This document shows positions 11,430 to 20,735 of a stretch of DNA of 64,000 nt, piece after piece; position 1 is the stretch's first letter, and the number at the start of each line of letters is the position of its first letter. Position numbers and translations under genes: made by a program. Below the pieces are notes generated by a model. It saw nothing but the letters and a program-made list of their open reading frames with translations. It had not been told where the DNA came from and did not search any database. The DNA is from Scilla litardierei (Eukaryota > Streptophyta > Magnoliopsida > Asparagales > Asparagaceae): assembly GCA_030789695.1 (NCBI GenBank), contig CM061132.1, positions 153,024,597 through 153,088,596 on the forward strand, in the 5' to 3' direction.

Positions 11430-11817
11430 CCCCTATTTTTACCCTAGGTTAGAGAGCTTTTCTCTTTACTTTTTGGCAGCTTTTTAGATTAAAATTTTGA
11501 TGTTTTGATTCTTGTGATTGGAGAGGAGAAGAAAGTTTATTTTTGTTGGATTCTTGGAGAACTCTATTGGTTTGTCTCCCTCTCCATTAAAAATCTCATT
11601 TTTATTGCATATTTGAATATTGTGATGAATTCTCTTGCTATTTCCATTGTTTATTCTTGCATTTGTGATATGAATTATGAGTAGTCTATACGTCTTGGGG
11701 CGTGGGGATGAACCCTACGAGCCCAATTTCTTATTTGTGATGAATTGGTAGAAATATTGCTAGAATTGCTATTAGGGTTGGATTGGGATCGATTTACTAC
11801 GGATAGCTAGGTGTTCA

Positions 11818-12165
11818 TATCGATTGGGATTTGCAAGAGATTGGATCCCAATTCGATAGGAAACCCTAGAAATCTGAATTGGGTTGGAATCGAGTTTCCG
11901 TAGTATCGGTTTGCAAGAGATTGGACCGATACTAGGGTTTTCGGTTGCAATTCCATGCCGATACCCATTTGCAAGAGATTGGATGGGTAGGAACTATCCC
12001 AACCTAGGTCGCGGCCCGAGTTTGCACGAGAGTGAGCTCGGGGCGCGATTGAACGATGATGTTGATCCTAATGCTAGCTTGCCTAGGCTAGGGTTTGCAA
12101 GAGATTGGATCCCAACCTAGGATAGCTATAGACCGGCAACATCGCGAGAGCGTGAGCTAGGTTTT
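11818..12165 (+). other. Six-hairpin leader array with GAGA tetraloops
   Basis: Six units share the form outer stem - TTG - inner 3-bp stem - GAGA - inner stem - outer stem. The inner stems are CAA/TTG (11834-11843; 11914-11923; 11972-11981; 12098-12107), CAC/GTG (12025-12034) and CGC/GCG (12143-12152). Outer stems are unit-specific: TAGTATCGGT with ACCGATACTA (11901-11934, perfect), TACCCAT with ATGGGTA (11962-11989, perfect), CGCGGCCCGAG with CTCGGGGCGCG (12010-12047, one mismatch), and TATCGATTGGGAT with ATCCCAATTCGATA (11818-11858, one bulge). Invariant loops with changing but complementary stems argue for a functional RNA fold in the genomic transcript. Its function is unknown: packaging, dimerisation or translation control are possible. 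Confidence 0.75.
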
Positions 12166-12495
12166 ACATTCAGTTGCAACTAGTTCATCCGAAATTCTAC
12201 CCTAGCAATGTTGATGCCAACGAATCACATTGACGAGATACGGTGAGTAGCGGGGATTCCCCATTCCCTAGGCGTCCTTTATTTGATTTTATATCCCCAT
12301 ATTTTGTCTGACGATTGTGACAGGATCGCCAAAGGCAAATTCTCTCTTTTCCGTTCTTAATAGCCAGGTTGTTCAGAGCAAGCACTTTCATTCATCCTCC
12401 CTGTGTTCGATAACCCGCTCGCCACTACACCGTGCGCTTGCGGTAAAACTACAACCGTCGCTCCGGGACGTGTATCCGGGGTGCGATCAAGTTTT

Positions 12496-12512
12496 TGGCG
12501 CCGTTGCCGAGG
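12496..12512 (+). other. Primer-binding site, tRNA-Asp
   Basis: TGGCGCCGTTGCCGAGG is complementary to the 3' end of plant tRNA-Asp with one mismatch. It lies six bases after the LTR, and Athila elements typically use this tRNA. Confidence 0.88.
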
Positions 12513-12634
12513 AGGCGATTGTGTTTGATCTTACCACCCTAGCTATTTCTTTCTTTTTGTTTTATTTCTTTATTTTTTTTATTCTAACCCTTCCATTGTG
12601 CTAATCACTTCTTTGAAACTTTGTTTTCCCGTGC

Positions 12635-15160
12635 ATGAACACGAGATCAACGGCGGACCCTGAAGCTATATTATTTGATCCCGAGATTGAGCGTACTGCG
12701 CGGAGAATCAGAGCGGAGAGGAGACAAGATCCGGAAGGGAGGTTTATGACCAACCCGGAAACTGCGGAACAATTAGCAGCAAGAATGACGAGGATTATTT
12801 CTATTCGCGATAGGCTTCGGCCTAAGACCTCTTCTACGACCTCGTCCATTGCCATGCCAGAGTTGGCGGCTGACAAGAATTTTGAGCTGAAGACTGGACT
12901 AGTGGTTCTGATGCAGCAGGATCCATTTCATGGGAATGCCCATGAAAATCCCCACTACCACATCCATCTATTTTTTTCGAAGTGCGCCACATTTCAGATG
13001 ACGGGGGTCTCCATCGATGCCATCAGACTGCGCCTCTTCCCCTTCACATTAAAGGATAAAGCGCTTTATTGGTTGAGGACGCAAGCTGAGGGAGTCTTTA
13101 CCACATGGGACGAGTTGGCGAGTGCATTCATTGACAAGTTCTATCCGCCCTCCAAGACGGTAAAGATTCGGAGCGCTCTTATGTCCTTCAAGCAAGGACC
13201 CCAAGACACACTCTACGAGGCTTGGGAGCGTTTCAAAGACCTGCAGCATCAGTGCCCGCACCATAGCATTGAAGATTGGGAGCTAGTTCATAGCTTCTAC
13301 AATGGTCTCCAACCGGGGACCAAGCAGATTATTGATGCCGCGGCAAATGGTGCCATCCTATCGAAGACTCCCGACGAAGCTACGGCCCTAATTGAGGAGA
13401 TGGCCTCAAACAATCAACAATGGGGCGACGAGCAAGGATACTCTTCGTCCTCCTTGAAGCCATCTAGCATCTATGAAGCAAAGGCCGTAGCGGAGCTGAC
13501 AAACAAGTTCGATTCTCTCCACAAGGTGGTGGAGAGACTGGAGAAGTATATCACGGAGCCCCAAGGAACCCCTTCCACATCCGCACCAACGAATCAAATG
13601 TGTGATTGGCAAGACCAATCTTAAGCTATGTATTTGGGAGGAGAGCAAGGAGAGGGATCCTTGGAGCAAGTTCAATATGTCGCGGGGAACCAAGGATATT
13701 GGGCCAATCCGGCCACTAGAAATCATCCCGGTTTCTCCTATGCCAACAATGAAGGAGCGTTGAACCCACTGTAACAACTACCTCAACAAGCTCGACCACC
13801 ACAACAACAACAACATTATCCACCGAGGGGGCCTCCACAACAAAATTTCCCACCGAAGCAACAAGTTCCACCCTATAGGCCACCCGGATACAATCAAGGG
13901 TGGAGAAACCAAAACCCTCCACAAGCTCAACAACGATCCGACTTTGAAGCTAGAGTGGAGGAGTTTATGGTCGAGCAAAAGAAGATCAATGCTTCCTTGA
14001 AGGCGGGCCAAGACTCCCTTACAGCTGTTGTAGCCCAAATCTCGGAGCAATTGGCGTTGCTCAATCGAAACACTCAACAATTACCGGCTCAACCCGAGCA
14101 AAACCCACGGGGCAACACCGGCCACATCAATGTCGTGGTTGCCGTTACAACTAGAGGCGGGAAGGATACCACCCCCGCCATGATTCCTACCGAGGAGCCC
14201 GTGGAGGAGAATGTAGAGCCAATTGAGCCGGTAGTTGAAGTTGAGAGGGAGAAAGAGCCGCAAGAAAAGGAGAAATCTAGAGCGGAGCAATTGATTGAAG
14301 AGAGGCGTTTTATGCCACCGGTCCCATTCCCCCAGAGGCTTGCTAGAGCAAAAATGGAGAAACTGCTAGCAAAGTTTCTCGAGTATCTGAGAGGGGTTAG
14401 CCTCAACATTCCTTTCCTCGACGCTATCGTGGAAATCCCGACATACGCTAAATTTTTAAAGGATTTGATTTCGGGAAGAAAGAGGAAGGAGAAAATTATG
14501 CTCGCCGAGGAGGGCTCTTGGTTCACCAAGAGAGAGAAGGAGCCGGCTAAATTCAAAGACCCGGTGAGTTTTCGAATTCCTTGCACCTTGGGCGGTGTCT
14601 CTCTACAAAAGGCGTTGGTGGATTTAGGGGTTAGTGTTAGCCTTATGCCTCTCTCTATGTTCCTAAGGCTAAATACCGGCACGAAATTGAAGCCTACCGA
14701 CATGCGGATACAACTAGCCGATGGACGGATCACAAGGCCGGTAGGGATCGCAGAGGACATCCCGCTACAAGTCCCGGGGGGCATATGTTTGCCATGCGAC
14801 TTCGTTATCATGGATGTTAAGGAGGAGGGAGACACGTCGCTAATACTTGGACGCCCGTTCCTCGCCACCGTCGGTGTCATTGTCGACGTGCGTGAAGGAA
14901 CTCTGACATTGAATGTCGGCAACATCGAGGTGGAACTTCATATTCCCAAGGCAATGAAACACATGCCTTATCACGAGGAGCTGGACTATATGGACCTCCT
15001 TGACGAGGTAATTGAGGAGGCGATCCCCCATTCGATCGGCGCTCTATTCAAAGAAGACTTTGAGGAGGAGCCGGATTTGGGCCAAGAAGAGAAGATGGAG
15101 CATTCCCCCGACCTCTCCACCGAAGTTGATGAAGGCGACGCTGATGTTGCAATGATTTGA
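12635..15160 (+). pseudogene. Athila-like gag-protease frame with two stops
   Basis: One frame runs through both parts, interrupted by TAA at 13622-13624 and TAA near 13772. The gag part (12635-13624, 329 residues) has the retrotransposon gag domain: LKDKALYWL, then DKFYPP, QGPQDTLYEAWERFKDL and CPHH. It would form the capsid. The region after the first stop is Gln/Pro-rich linker with a weak relic of a CCHC motif. The second part (from 13955) has a coiled-coil-like stretch (EFMVEQKKIN...), an acidic linker, and a retropepsin-like protease with DLGVSVSLMP (near 14630-14660; active-site Asp kept, usual Ala replaced by Val) and LGRPFLAT (near 14850). The frame ends shortly after the protease, where reverse transcriptase would be expected in Athila, and none follows. 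The start follows the PBS by 122 bp. Confidence 0.88.
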
Positions 15161-15256
15161 GAGCTCTGCAAGCTCTCAAAATTGAAGTCTCCGAAGAAAG
15201 CTCCGCCGATACGGAAATCGGTGTCACCGGTAAAGCCGACGATCGGAGCAAGCGCT

Positions 15257-15267
15257 AGCTTGGGGGA
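15257..15267 (+). other. Internal purine tract GCTTGGGGGAG
   Basis: First of three internal copies of the purine tract that also precedes the 3' LTR. It lies close to the end of the gag-protease frame. Confidence 0.5.
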
Positions 15268-15442
15268 GCCATCCCCCAACACTATTCGAGACGAGAGACC
15301 ACCGAGGGAGAACACGCCGCCGCAACTTCCGAATCCAAGCGTTCTCCCCGGAAAATTTGACGGGTGCATCTCATATGCACCAAACATCCCGCACTAATTG
15401 AAAATCAAAGGGGGTCGAGCTCATGACCTTAAACGAGCGCTT

Positions 15443-15460
15443 GTCGGGAGGCAACCCGAC
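15443..15460 (+). other. Junction hairpin GTCGGG-AGGCAA-CCCGAC
   Basis: A perfect 6-bp stem with loop AGGCAA sits 280 bp after the end of the gag-protease frame, preceded by AAACGAGCGCTT. From general familiarity with Athila-type elements, a GGGAGGCAACCC stem-loop sits between pol and the downstream ORF. Here it survives although pol is gone. It may act in RNA export or processing (inference). Confidence 0.6.
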
Positions 15461-15726
15461 GGTTATAGCTTTATTTTTACTTTTCCTTTATTTTTGTTTT
15501 AGAAATTATTAGTGTTTTGAGTCGTTCGCCCAAAAATTTCGTGATAACGGGTCCTATTTTTCTTTGACAGGAGAGGAGAACGAGGTACCTATCATTAAGA
15601 GGATGAACGAGGCGATGAGGAGCGCTCCAGGAAGGCGCTCGATGCTTAGGAGGAAGATGAAATCGCCTAGAGGAAGAAAAACAGAGTTTAGAGCCCAAAC
15701 GAAGACAAACAGCAGAAAACAGGTTT

Positions 15727-16053
15727 CACTCGGCCGAGCATACTAGTCACTCGGCCGAGCACACAAGTTCGTCCGCCCGAGCGGCTCACGAACGAGGGAA
15801 GTCTGCTGTACCCAACTCTCTGTTTCTTTTCTTGATTTCAGTATAACTGCTACTCGGCCGAGTATATATATTCACTCGGCCGAGTAAAACTGATACGCTC
15901 CTAGGGCGAGTCTTGCCGAGTAGCTTGAGCCACTCGGCCGAATGGACTTACTCCACTCGGCCGAGGGTGGCAAGGCCACTCGGCCGAAGCGTAAGTGGGA
16001 GGAATTTCTCCGTTGCGTTCACTCGGCCGAGCGACCTAGTCACTCGGCTGAGT
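15727..16053 (+). promoter_or_regulatory. Internal palindrome array upstream of ORF2
   Basis: About ten copies of the CTCGGCCGAG palindrome that also fills the LTR U3. Starts include 15727, 15748, 15770, 15851, 15873, 15931, 15954, 15977, 16020 and 16041. Most neighbours are 21-23 bp apart. ACTCGGCCGAGT at 15852-15863 is a perfect 12-mer. The array ends 13 bp before a consensus TATA box. It appears to be a second enhancer serving ORF2. Confidence 0.7.
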
Positions 16054-16065
16054 CGTAACTTTTTC

Positions 16066-16073
16066 TATAAAAG
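16066..16073 (+). promoter_or_regulatory. Internal TATA box for ORF2
   Basis: TATAAAAG immediately follows the internal palindrome array and is followed by a C-rich leader with CCG repeats (16085-16260). It lies about 540 bp upstream of the ORF2 start codon. This is a stronger TATA match than that of the LTR. Confidence 0.6.
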
Positions 16074-16265
16074 GGGGCGGGGGGCGCGTTTTTCGAAACG
16101 AATTAAATCGCTCAGCCCCGACCCTTCGACTCCCCCAGCGCCCGATTCCCACCCCACTCACCCGATCTCTCGTCCGCCGCCGCCGCTCGGCCACCCATCG
16201 CCGGCCGAGCCCGCCGCGCCTCCGCCCGAGTCGCCGCCAGCGGCCACGCCTCCGACCGAGCTCCG

Positions 16266-16427
16266 GTAACCCGATTTTTCGCCTATTTCTCCTCTTTTGT
16301 GTATTTCTTGACGATCCATGTGTTTAACGAACCCCAAACCCAAATTAATTCCTATTACTATCTATTATACCCCTAACCCCCCATACGTTTTGAATATTAC
16401 TCGCTGATATCTCCGTTTCATGCACAG
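16266..16427 (+). other. Possible 5'-UTR intron before ORF2
   Basis: A donor-like CCG|GTAACC at 16266 and an acceptor-like TTTCATGCACAG|GTT ending at 16427 bound a 162-bp AT-rich segment between two GC-rich stretches. CGCTGAT near 16402 could be a branch site. This would place an intron between the internal promoter and ORF2. Inferred from sequence only. Confidence 0.4.
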
Positions 16428-16606
16428 GTTATATTGGGGAGCTTAGGGGAGCCCAGGGGAGCTTCCGAGGACTGTTTTGGGCTACGTGGAGGCGTCGTCT
16501 TCGCACGCTTCCATTACTTCGCTCTCGCGACGTGTCGCGGTATCTCTTTCCTTTATTTTACGCACGCCGCACTTTTCACGTTTTTTGGTGAGCACTCGGG
16601 GGCCAT

Positions 16607-18595
16607 ATGCCGCCCCGGACACGGCCGCGGTCGAGGAGAGCTTCCGCCAAGCGGAAGCGGTCGGATGATGCCGGCCCCTCCCACGAGGTGGAGGACTCTC
16701 CTCCGCCTACTCCACCACACCCCGTTCACCCAGCACAGCCTGCAGGCCCCGCACACCCCGCACAGCCTGCAGAGCCCGCACAGCCCATTCACCCCGCACA
16801 GCCACTCCCTGCCGTCCCACAGCCACCACCACCGGCTCCACTTATCGGGCCGCTGGGGATTACGTTCCGGGACGACGCACACCGCGTCGTCTTCGAGCGC
16901 ATTTCCCAGCGCTCGATCGTACCCTCCAGGTTCGCACACCTTGCAGACCTAGGACGCCTGGGGGTACTCGAGGGGATGCTCACGTTGTACGACAACGTGG
17001 GTTGGCGAGATTTCTTCCAGGTGTCGGCGGACACATTCGTCCGTCCGACACTTGAGGTGCTTAGTTCCATCGCCCGGACCGACGAGGGATGCTCGTTTAG
17101 GTTCATGGACCGGGAGTGCCAGGTCACTCTCAGTATGATGAGAGCCTTCTTCTCGTGGCCCGATGTCCCCGGGGCCGACCGCGGTTACGCCCCCACTCAC
17201 ATTCCCCCACCTTCCTTCGATGCCGGCGCCTTCTGGGCCCGGATCACGGGTCTACCTGCTGCCTTCGACCCTAGTAGGGCCAAGGCCTCGGCCATCGTCC
17301 ACCCTTGCCTCCGTATAGCTCAGCGCCTTATGGCGACTACCTTTTTGGCGAGATATGAGCCGGGTACGATGTCCACGCCAGAGCTTTATATGCTCTACGC
17401 GATGACACGCCCCAGAGCTCTATCTAGGGAGGGCGATGAGTTGGTCCCCGCCGTCGTGATTGATATCGCGAGCTGGTTTTTGGACCGCATCATCGTATCG
17501 GTGTGCGCTCGCTCATCGATCTGCTGCGGCGGTCTGATCACCCTGCTCGCCCTTATGACCGGCGAGGACTTTCCAGATGACCTGCGACGAGCCCTGGGCC
17601 CCACTTCACTGTCCATAGATGTTATGGCCCGGATGAAGATGCTTCGTCCGCATGGTCAGCGGCACTGGGTTTGGTTGCACGGCCCCTATGGTGCGGATTA
17701 CATGATCCTTCCGAGCCCAGCTCGGACTCAGATTGCACCAGCACAGGTGGACTGGCTTCCGGCGATGGATCTCCTGATCCCCGCCGCCTATGTGCTTGAG
17801 GCCGAGGACGCTGAGCAGGCTGAGCAGACCCACGCTGCGCCACCCGCTGACCCTGCTGCTCCTGCCGACCCGGTGGCCCCTCAGCAGCCCGATATTTCTG
17901 CTGCTCCCGACACCTCTGTCCACACTTATGTCGGTGTCAGGAGTACCCTCGCTGAGCCTACATCCACTACCTCCACGCCCACGGCCACCCCCACTACCTC
18001 CACTCCCACCACTGCTGGCCCTCTGTCTGTCGAGCCCGTTTCCTCTGCCCTACCCGAGCGCCCACCGACTATAGTTGAGTGCGGAGAGCCCTCTTTTGCT
18101 GCCGCCGTGGAGACCGTGGTCTCCACCTCTGTCTCCACCGCTGCTGTATTTTCTGAGAGTGTCGTGGCGTCTGTCCACACGTCTGTGTCTCCGACCTCTC
18201 TGGCCGCCTCGTTGCCACTTTTGTACTCCTCTTTCGTTGCTGCTGCCTCCACTTCTTACCAGCCTGCGCCCTGGCCTCACACTGAGGCTAGGCCCACACT
18301 TTCGAGCATAGCACCTTTCGTCCACTTACCTGCTGAGCCCATCACCTATGCCACCCGAGTACGCCAGCCCTGTCCTACACAGCACAGACCGGTGCGTCCC
18401 TCTGCGCCACCTCCCCCCGACACTGAACTTCAGAGCATTCGTGCTCTCGAGGGGGCGGTGAGTGGCCTCAGAGGTGACCTTAGGACCCTGTCCGCCACCG
18501 TCACTGATATGGCTCGCCGCTTCGACCTGCTCCCGCATATTCACTATTGCCTCACCCAGGTCCTAGAGCGGCTCCCTCGCGTACCCACCCAGTAG
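16607..18595 (+). CDS. Athila-type ORF2 protein (662 residues), function unknown
   Basis: An intact frame in the position of the env-like or extra ORF of Athila elements. The N terminus is basic with a nuclear-localisation-like KRKR (residues 17-20). A Pro/Ala/Gln repeat zone follows (residues 35-80). The central region (about 85-390) has the features of the plant-transposon domain seen in Athila ORF1/ORF2 proteins: HPCLRIAQRLMATTFLAR near 228-246, ELYMLYAM near 256, and CCGGLITLLAL near 305-315. A long Pro/Thr/Ala/Ser-rich spacer (400-600) precedes a short C-terminal coiled coil (about 608-645, LRGDLRTLSATV). There is no signal peptide and no clear membrane segment, so an envelope role is not supported. 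The GC content is far above that of the flanks. The start codon is the first ATG after the acceptor-like site and is GC-context consistent. Confidence 0.75.
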   Translation: MPPRTRPRSRRASAKRKRSDDAGPSHEVEDSPPPTPPHPVHPAQPAGPAHPAQPAEPAQPIHPAQPLPAVPQPPPPAPLIGPLGITFRDDAHRVVFERISQRSIVPSRFAHLADLGRLGVLEGMLTLYDNVGWRDFFQVSADTFVRPTLEVLSSIARTDEGCSFRFMDRECQVTLSMMRAFFSWPDVPGADRGYAPTHIPPPSFDAGAFWARITGLPAAFDPSRAKASAIVHPCLRIAQRLMATTFLARYEPGTMSTPELYMLYAMTRPRALSREGDELVPAVVIDIASWFLDRIIVSVCARSSICCGGLITLLALMTGEDFPDDLRRALGPTSLSIDVMARMKMLRPHGQRHWVWLHGPYGADYMILPSPARTQIAPAQVDWLPAMDLLIPAAYVLEAEDAEQAEQTHAAPPADPAAPADPVAPQQPDISAAPDTSVHTYVGVRSTLAEPTSTTSTPTATPTTSTPTTAGPLSVEPVSSALPERPPTIVECGEPSFAAAVETVVSTSVSTAAVFSESVVASVHTSVSPTSLAASLPLLYSSFVAAASTSYQPAPWPHTEARPTLSSIAPFVHLPAEPITYATRVRQPCPTQHRPVRPSAPPPPDTELQSIRALEGAVSGLRGDLRTLSATVTDMARRFDLLPHIHYCLTQVLERLPRVPTQ

Positions 18596-19050
18596 GTCCC
18601 CACCCCCACTCCTACACACACCCAGCCTGCTTCCACACCCACACCCACACCCGCTCAGTAGCCTGTCCCTCAGCCACCACCACCTCCTCATCCGCCTCAG
18701 GACGGAGACGGCGCAGCCCCACCCTCTTAGGCACCCTTGATGCCATTGATACTTTTTGCCGTTGTGCTGCCCGTCTCTGCTGGGTCCTGATGGTTTTGCC
18801 CACCCCCCCCCCCCTCCCCTCACTGTTTTTGGGTACACTTTTTGTTCATATCTTCACATATCTTTATATATCTTTTTTGGGAGAGAGTGAGAGTTTTTGG
18901 TGTCACACCTTTATATCTGTATCACTCCTGTATCTGCATGCATCATGTCCGCATCATATTTTTCATTTCATTATTTTTATTTTCTTTTTTCCTCATGCAT
19001 GCATCCTCACTTACCCCTCACATTACTTGTCTCTCGGTGTGCCACACTTC

Positions 19051-19087
19051 GCACATTGAGGACACTGTGCACTTTAGCTTGGGGGAG
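19051..19087 (+). other. AGGA-loop stem plus internal purine tract
   Basis: GCACATTG-AGGA-CACTGTGC (19051-19070) folds into a stem with one T-C mismatch and loop AGGA. It is followed by TTTAGCTTGGGGGAG (19073-19087), which matches the polypurine tract at the 3' LTR. Equivalent modules occur at 27119-27155 and 59289-59326 in the two other Athila-like elements. Confidence 0.65.
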
Positions 19088-19921
19088 TGAGTTCTCACGT
19101 TCTTTTCGATTTACCACCTTCTGTTTTTAGTTTTTTTCACGCCATTTTCCGCTTTTGCACTTATTTTCATCATTTTTTTCCTTTTTACCTGCATCACGTT
19201 TTCCTTATTTTCTTTGTGTGCTGCATTGTAAATATTTTCATTCTCCCTCTTTATCTTTATTTCTTTTTCATCTCATGCTAGAGATGACTTTTCTATGATG
19301 ATGATGACGTGGAGTTAGCTTTCTCTATATGCATGCTATATTTGTCATGTCTTAGATTTTATTTCTGATATCATATGCTGTGATTTCCCTTGCATTTAGA
19401 GATAGTAACCCACACTTTTTCCGCATGAAAATGGATGAAATTTTATTATTAGCTGAGTCTGAATATTCATATGTATGCTATCGCAGAAAACACACCAAGA
19501 TTCACTCATTGAATGCTTATATCTGGAGTACCGTTTTCTTTTCCTATATCACTTCTATATGCATGATTTGTACATTTCACTTCAGGATGATTGAATGATG
19601 TTAGCTATGATAAATCTGGATTAGTTTAGCTTTTTTGTGATTGAAACTGAGTAGATTAGATTACCCTGCTGAAGTTGTCGTGCACGTCTTATAGAGTGAA
19701 CTGAGAGACATATTTCTTTCTTTCTCCACATATCTTGAACATCATTTCTCTATTTTAAAATCATTGGTGAATCTCCCCTTAGCGATTCTATTATATGGCA
19801 TTTCCCCCTCTATTAATTCCTAGCTCCAAATTTCCCAAAACCAAAGAAAGAAAAAGAAAAAAAAATTCTTGTATATTCTTATTTCTCTTTGAGTTGGGAT
19901 CATTGTGTATATATGCTATTC

Positions 19922-20000
19922 GGAAAAAAAAAGAAAAAAGAAAAAAAGAAAAAAGAAAAAAAAGAGAAAAAGAAAAAGAAAAGAAAAGAGAAAAGAATCT
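19922..20000 (+). repeat. A/G-rich low-complexity tract
   Basis: About 80 bp of almost pure GAAAA-type purine sequence. Confidence 0.9.
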
Positions 20001-20120
20001 CAATAAACGATCCCATCTCATGTTCTCTCTTTCTTCTCTTTTTTTTTGTTTTTATTTTCATTACTTTTGGAGCTTCATAAAAAATGGGGATGTAAATATT
20101 GTTTTTGTGCCACCACGCTT

Positions 20121-20135
20121 ATAGATAAGCTTGGG
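20121..20135 (+). other. Third internal purine tract
   Basis: ATAAGCTTGGGGGAG, preceded by a small CTTAT-AG-ATAAG inverted repeat. Confidence 0.5.
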
Positions 20136-20582
20136 GGAGAGAATCCAATGATGTGTGAGAGAGTGACTACTTGACGTTGCACGACAACCTAGGCTAAGTA
20201 ATATTCTATACTCGGTAAGATCGTTTTAGCTTTACGAAATCCGGAAATCTACGCCTAGCACTCATTTCATGAAATCCACATTTTTCTATTCTTTCTATTC
20301 TACTGTGTGATATTCTTATACTCCTCTTAGAAAGCGTTCAATTGAAAAGTGTGTGATCTGCGATATTGTATACCGCTTTAAATGATTCAGACGATGTTAA
20401 TTCTAAAATTATTCCGTTTTTCATGTTATATCATCATTCTTGGGTTTTCTATTTCTATTTGCACCATTATACTATGATATCGAAATAAAATTCTTTGACA
20501 TGTGTTTTACATTCGGTGCATGCTATATGAGTAAGCAAAACCCACGTCCTGAGAAAATGATCTAGCAGCTTCCCTCTTCGCT

Positions 20583-20670
20583 TCCTTCTTTCTTCTTCGT
20601 TTTTATTTTTTTTTTTTCGTTTTTCTTCGTTCTTCGTTTTTCGTTTTTTTTCGTCGTTTTCGTTTTCCGA
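20583..20670 (+). repeat. TTCG/T-rich low-complexity tract
   Basis: An imperfect run of TTTTTCG-type units before the conserved 3' module. Confidence 0.8.
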
Positions 20671-20690
20671 ATCCACCGGGTTCGCCTTTT

Positions 20691-20735
20691 ACTTATCTTC
20701 CTCGAGGACGAGTAAGAGGTAAGCTTGGGGGATTT
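20691..20735 (+). other. 3' module and polypurine tract
   Basis: CTCG-AGGA-CGAG hairpin (20701-20712) within an outer CTTA/TAAG pair, then AAGCTTGGGGGATTT directly before the 3' LTR. Positions 20691-20740 are identical, base for base, to the reverse complement of 25611-25660 in the second Athila-like element. Confidence 0.75.

Larger units (their letters stand above)
10662..12489 (+). repeat. 5' LTR of the Athila-like element
   Basis: 1828 bp, TG...CA. U3 holds a palindrome array (10957-11338) and a TATA-like TATTTAA at 11423. R/U5 holds six GAGA-loop hairpins (11818-12165). Open frames on both strands across the array are produced by the CG-rich palindromes and are not genes. Confidence 0.95.
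18596..20690 (+). other. Non-coding 3' tail of the Athila-like element
   Basis: An AT-rich stretch of 2 kb without a credible gene. It holds a polypyrimidine run (18790-18830), the stem-loop plus purine tract at 19051-19087, another purine tract at 20125-20135, a polypurine block (19922-20000) and a TTCG-rich block (20583-20670). Short open frames here are low-complexity artefacts. Confidence 0.7.

Noticed and set aside
16553..16952. Frames overlapping the start of ORF2 on both strands
   Set aside because: Shadows of the GC-rich ORF2; they lack any conserved segment.
16607..18595. ORF2 as a viral envelope protein
   Set aside because: No signal peptide, no clear transmembrane segment and a basic, Pro-rich N terminus. 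Only the position is env-like.
19795..20124. Lys/Phe-rich open frames
   Set aside because: Translations of the purine-rich and T-rich low-complexity tracts.
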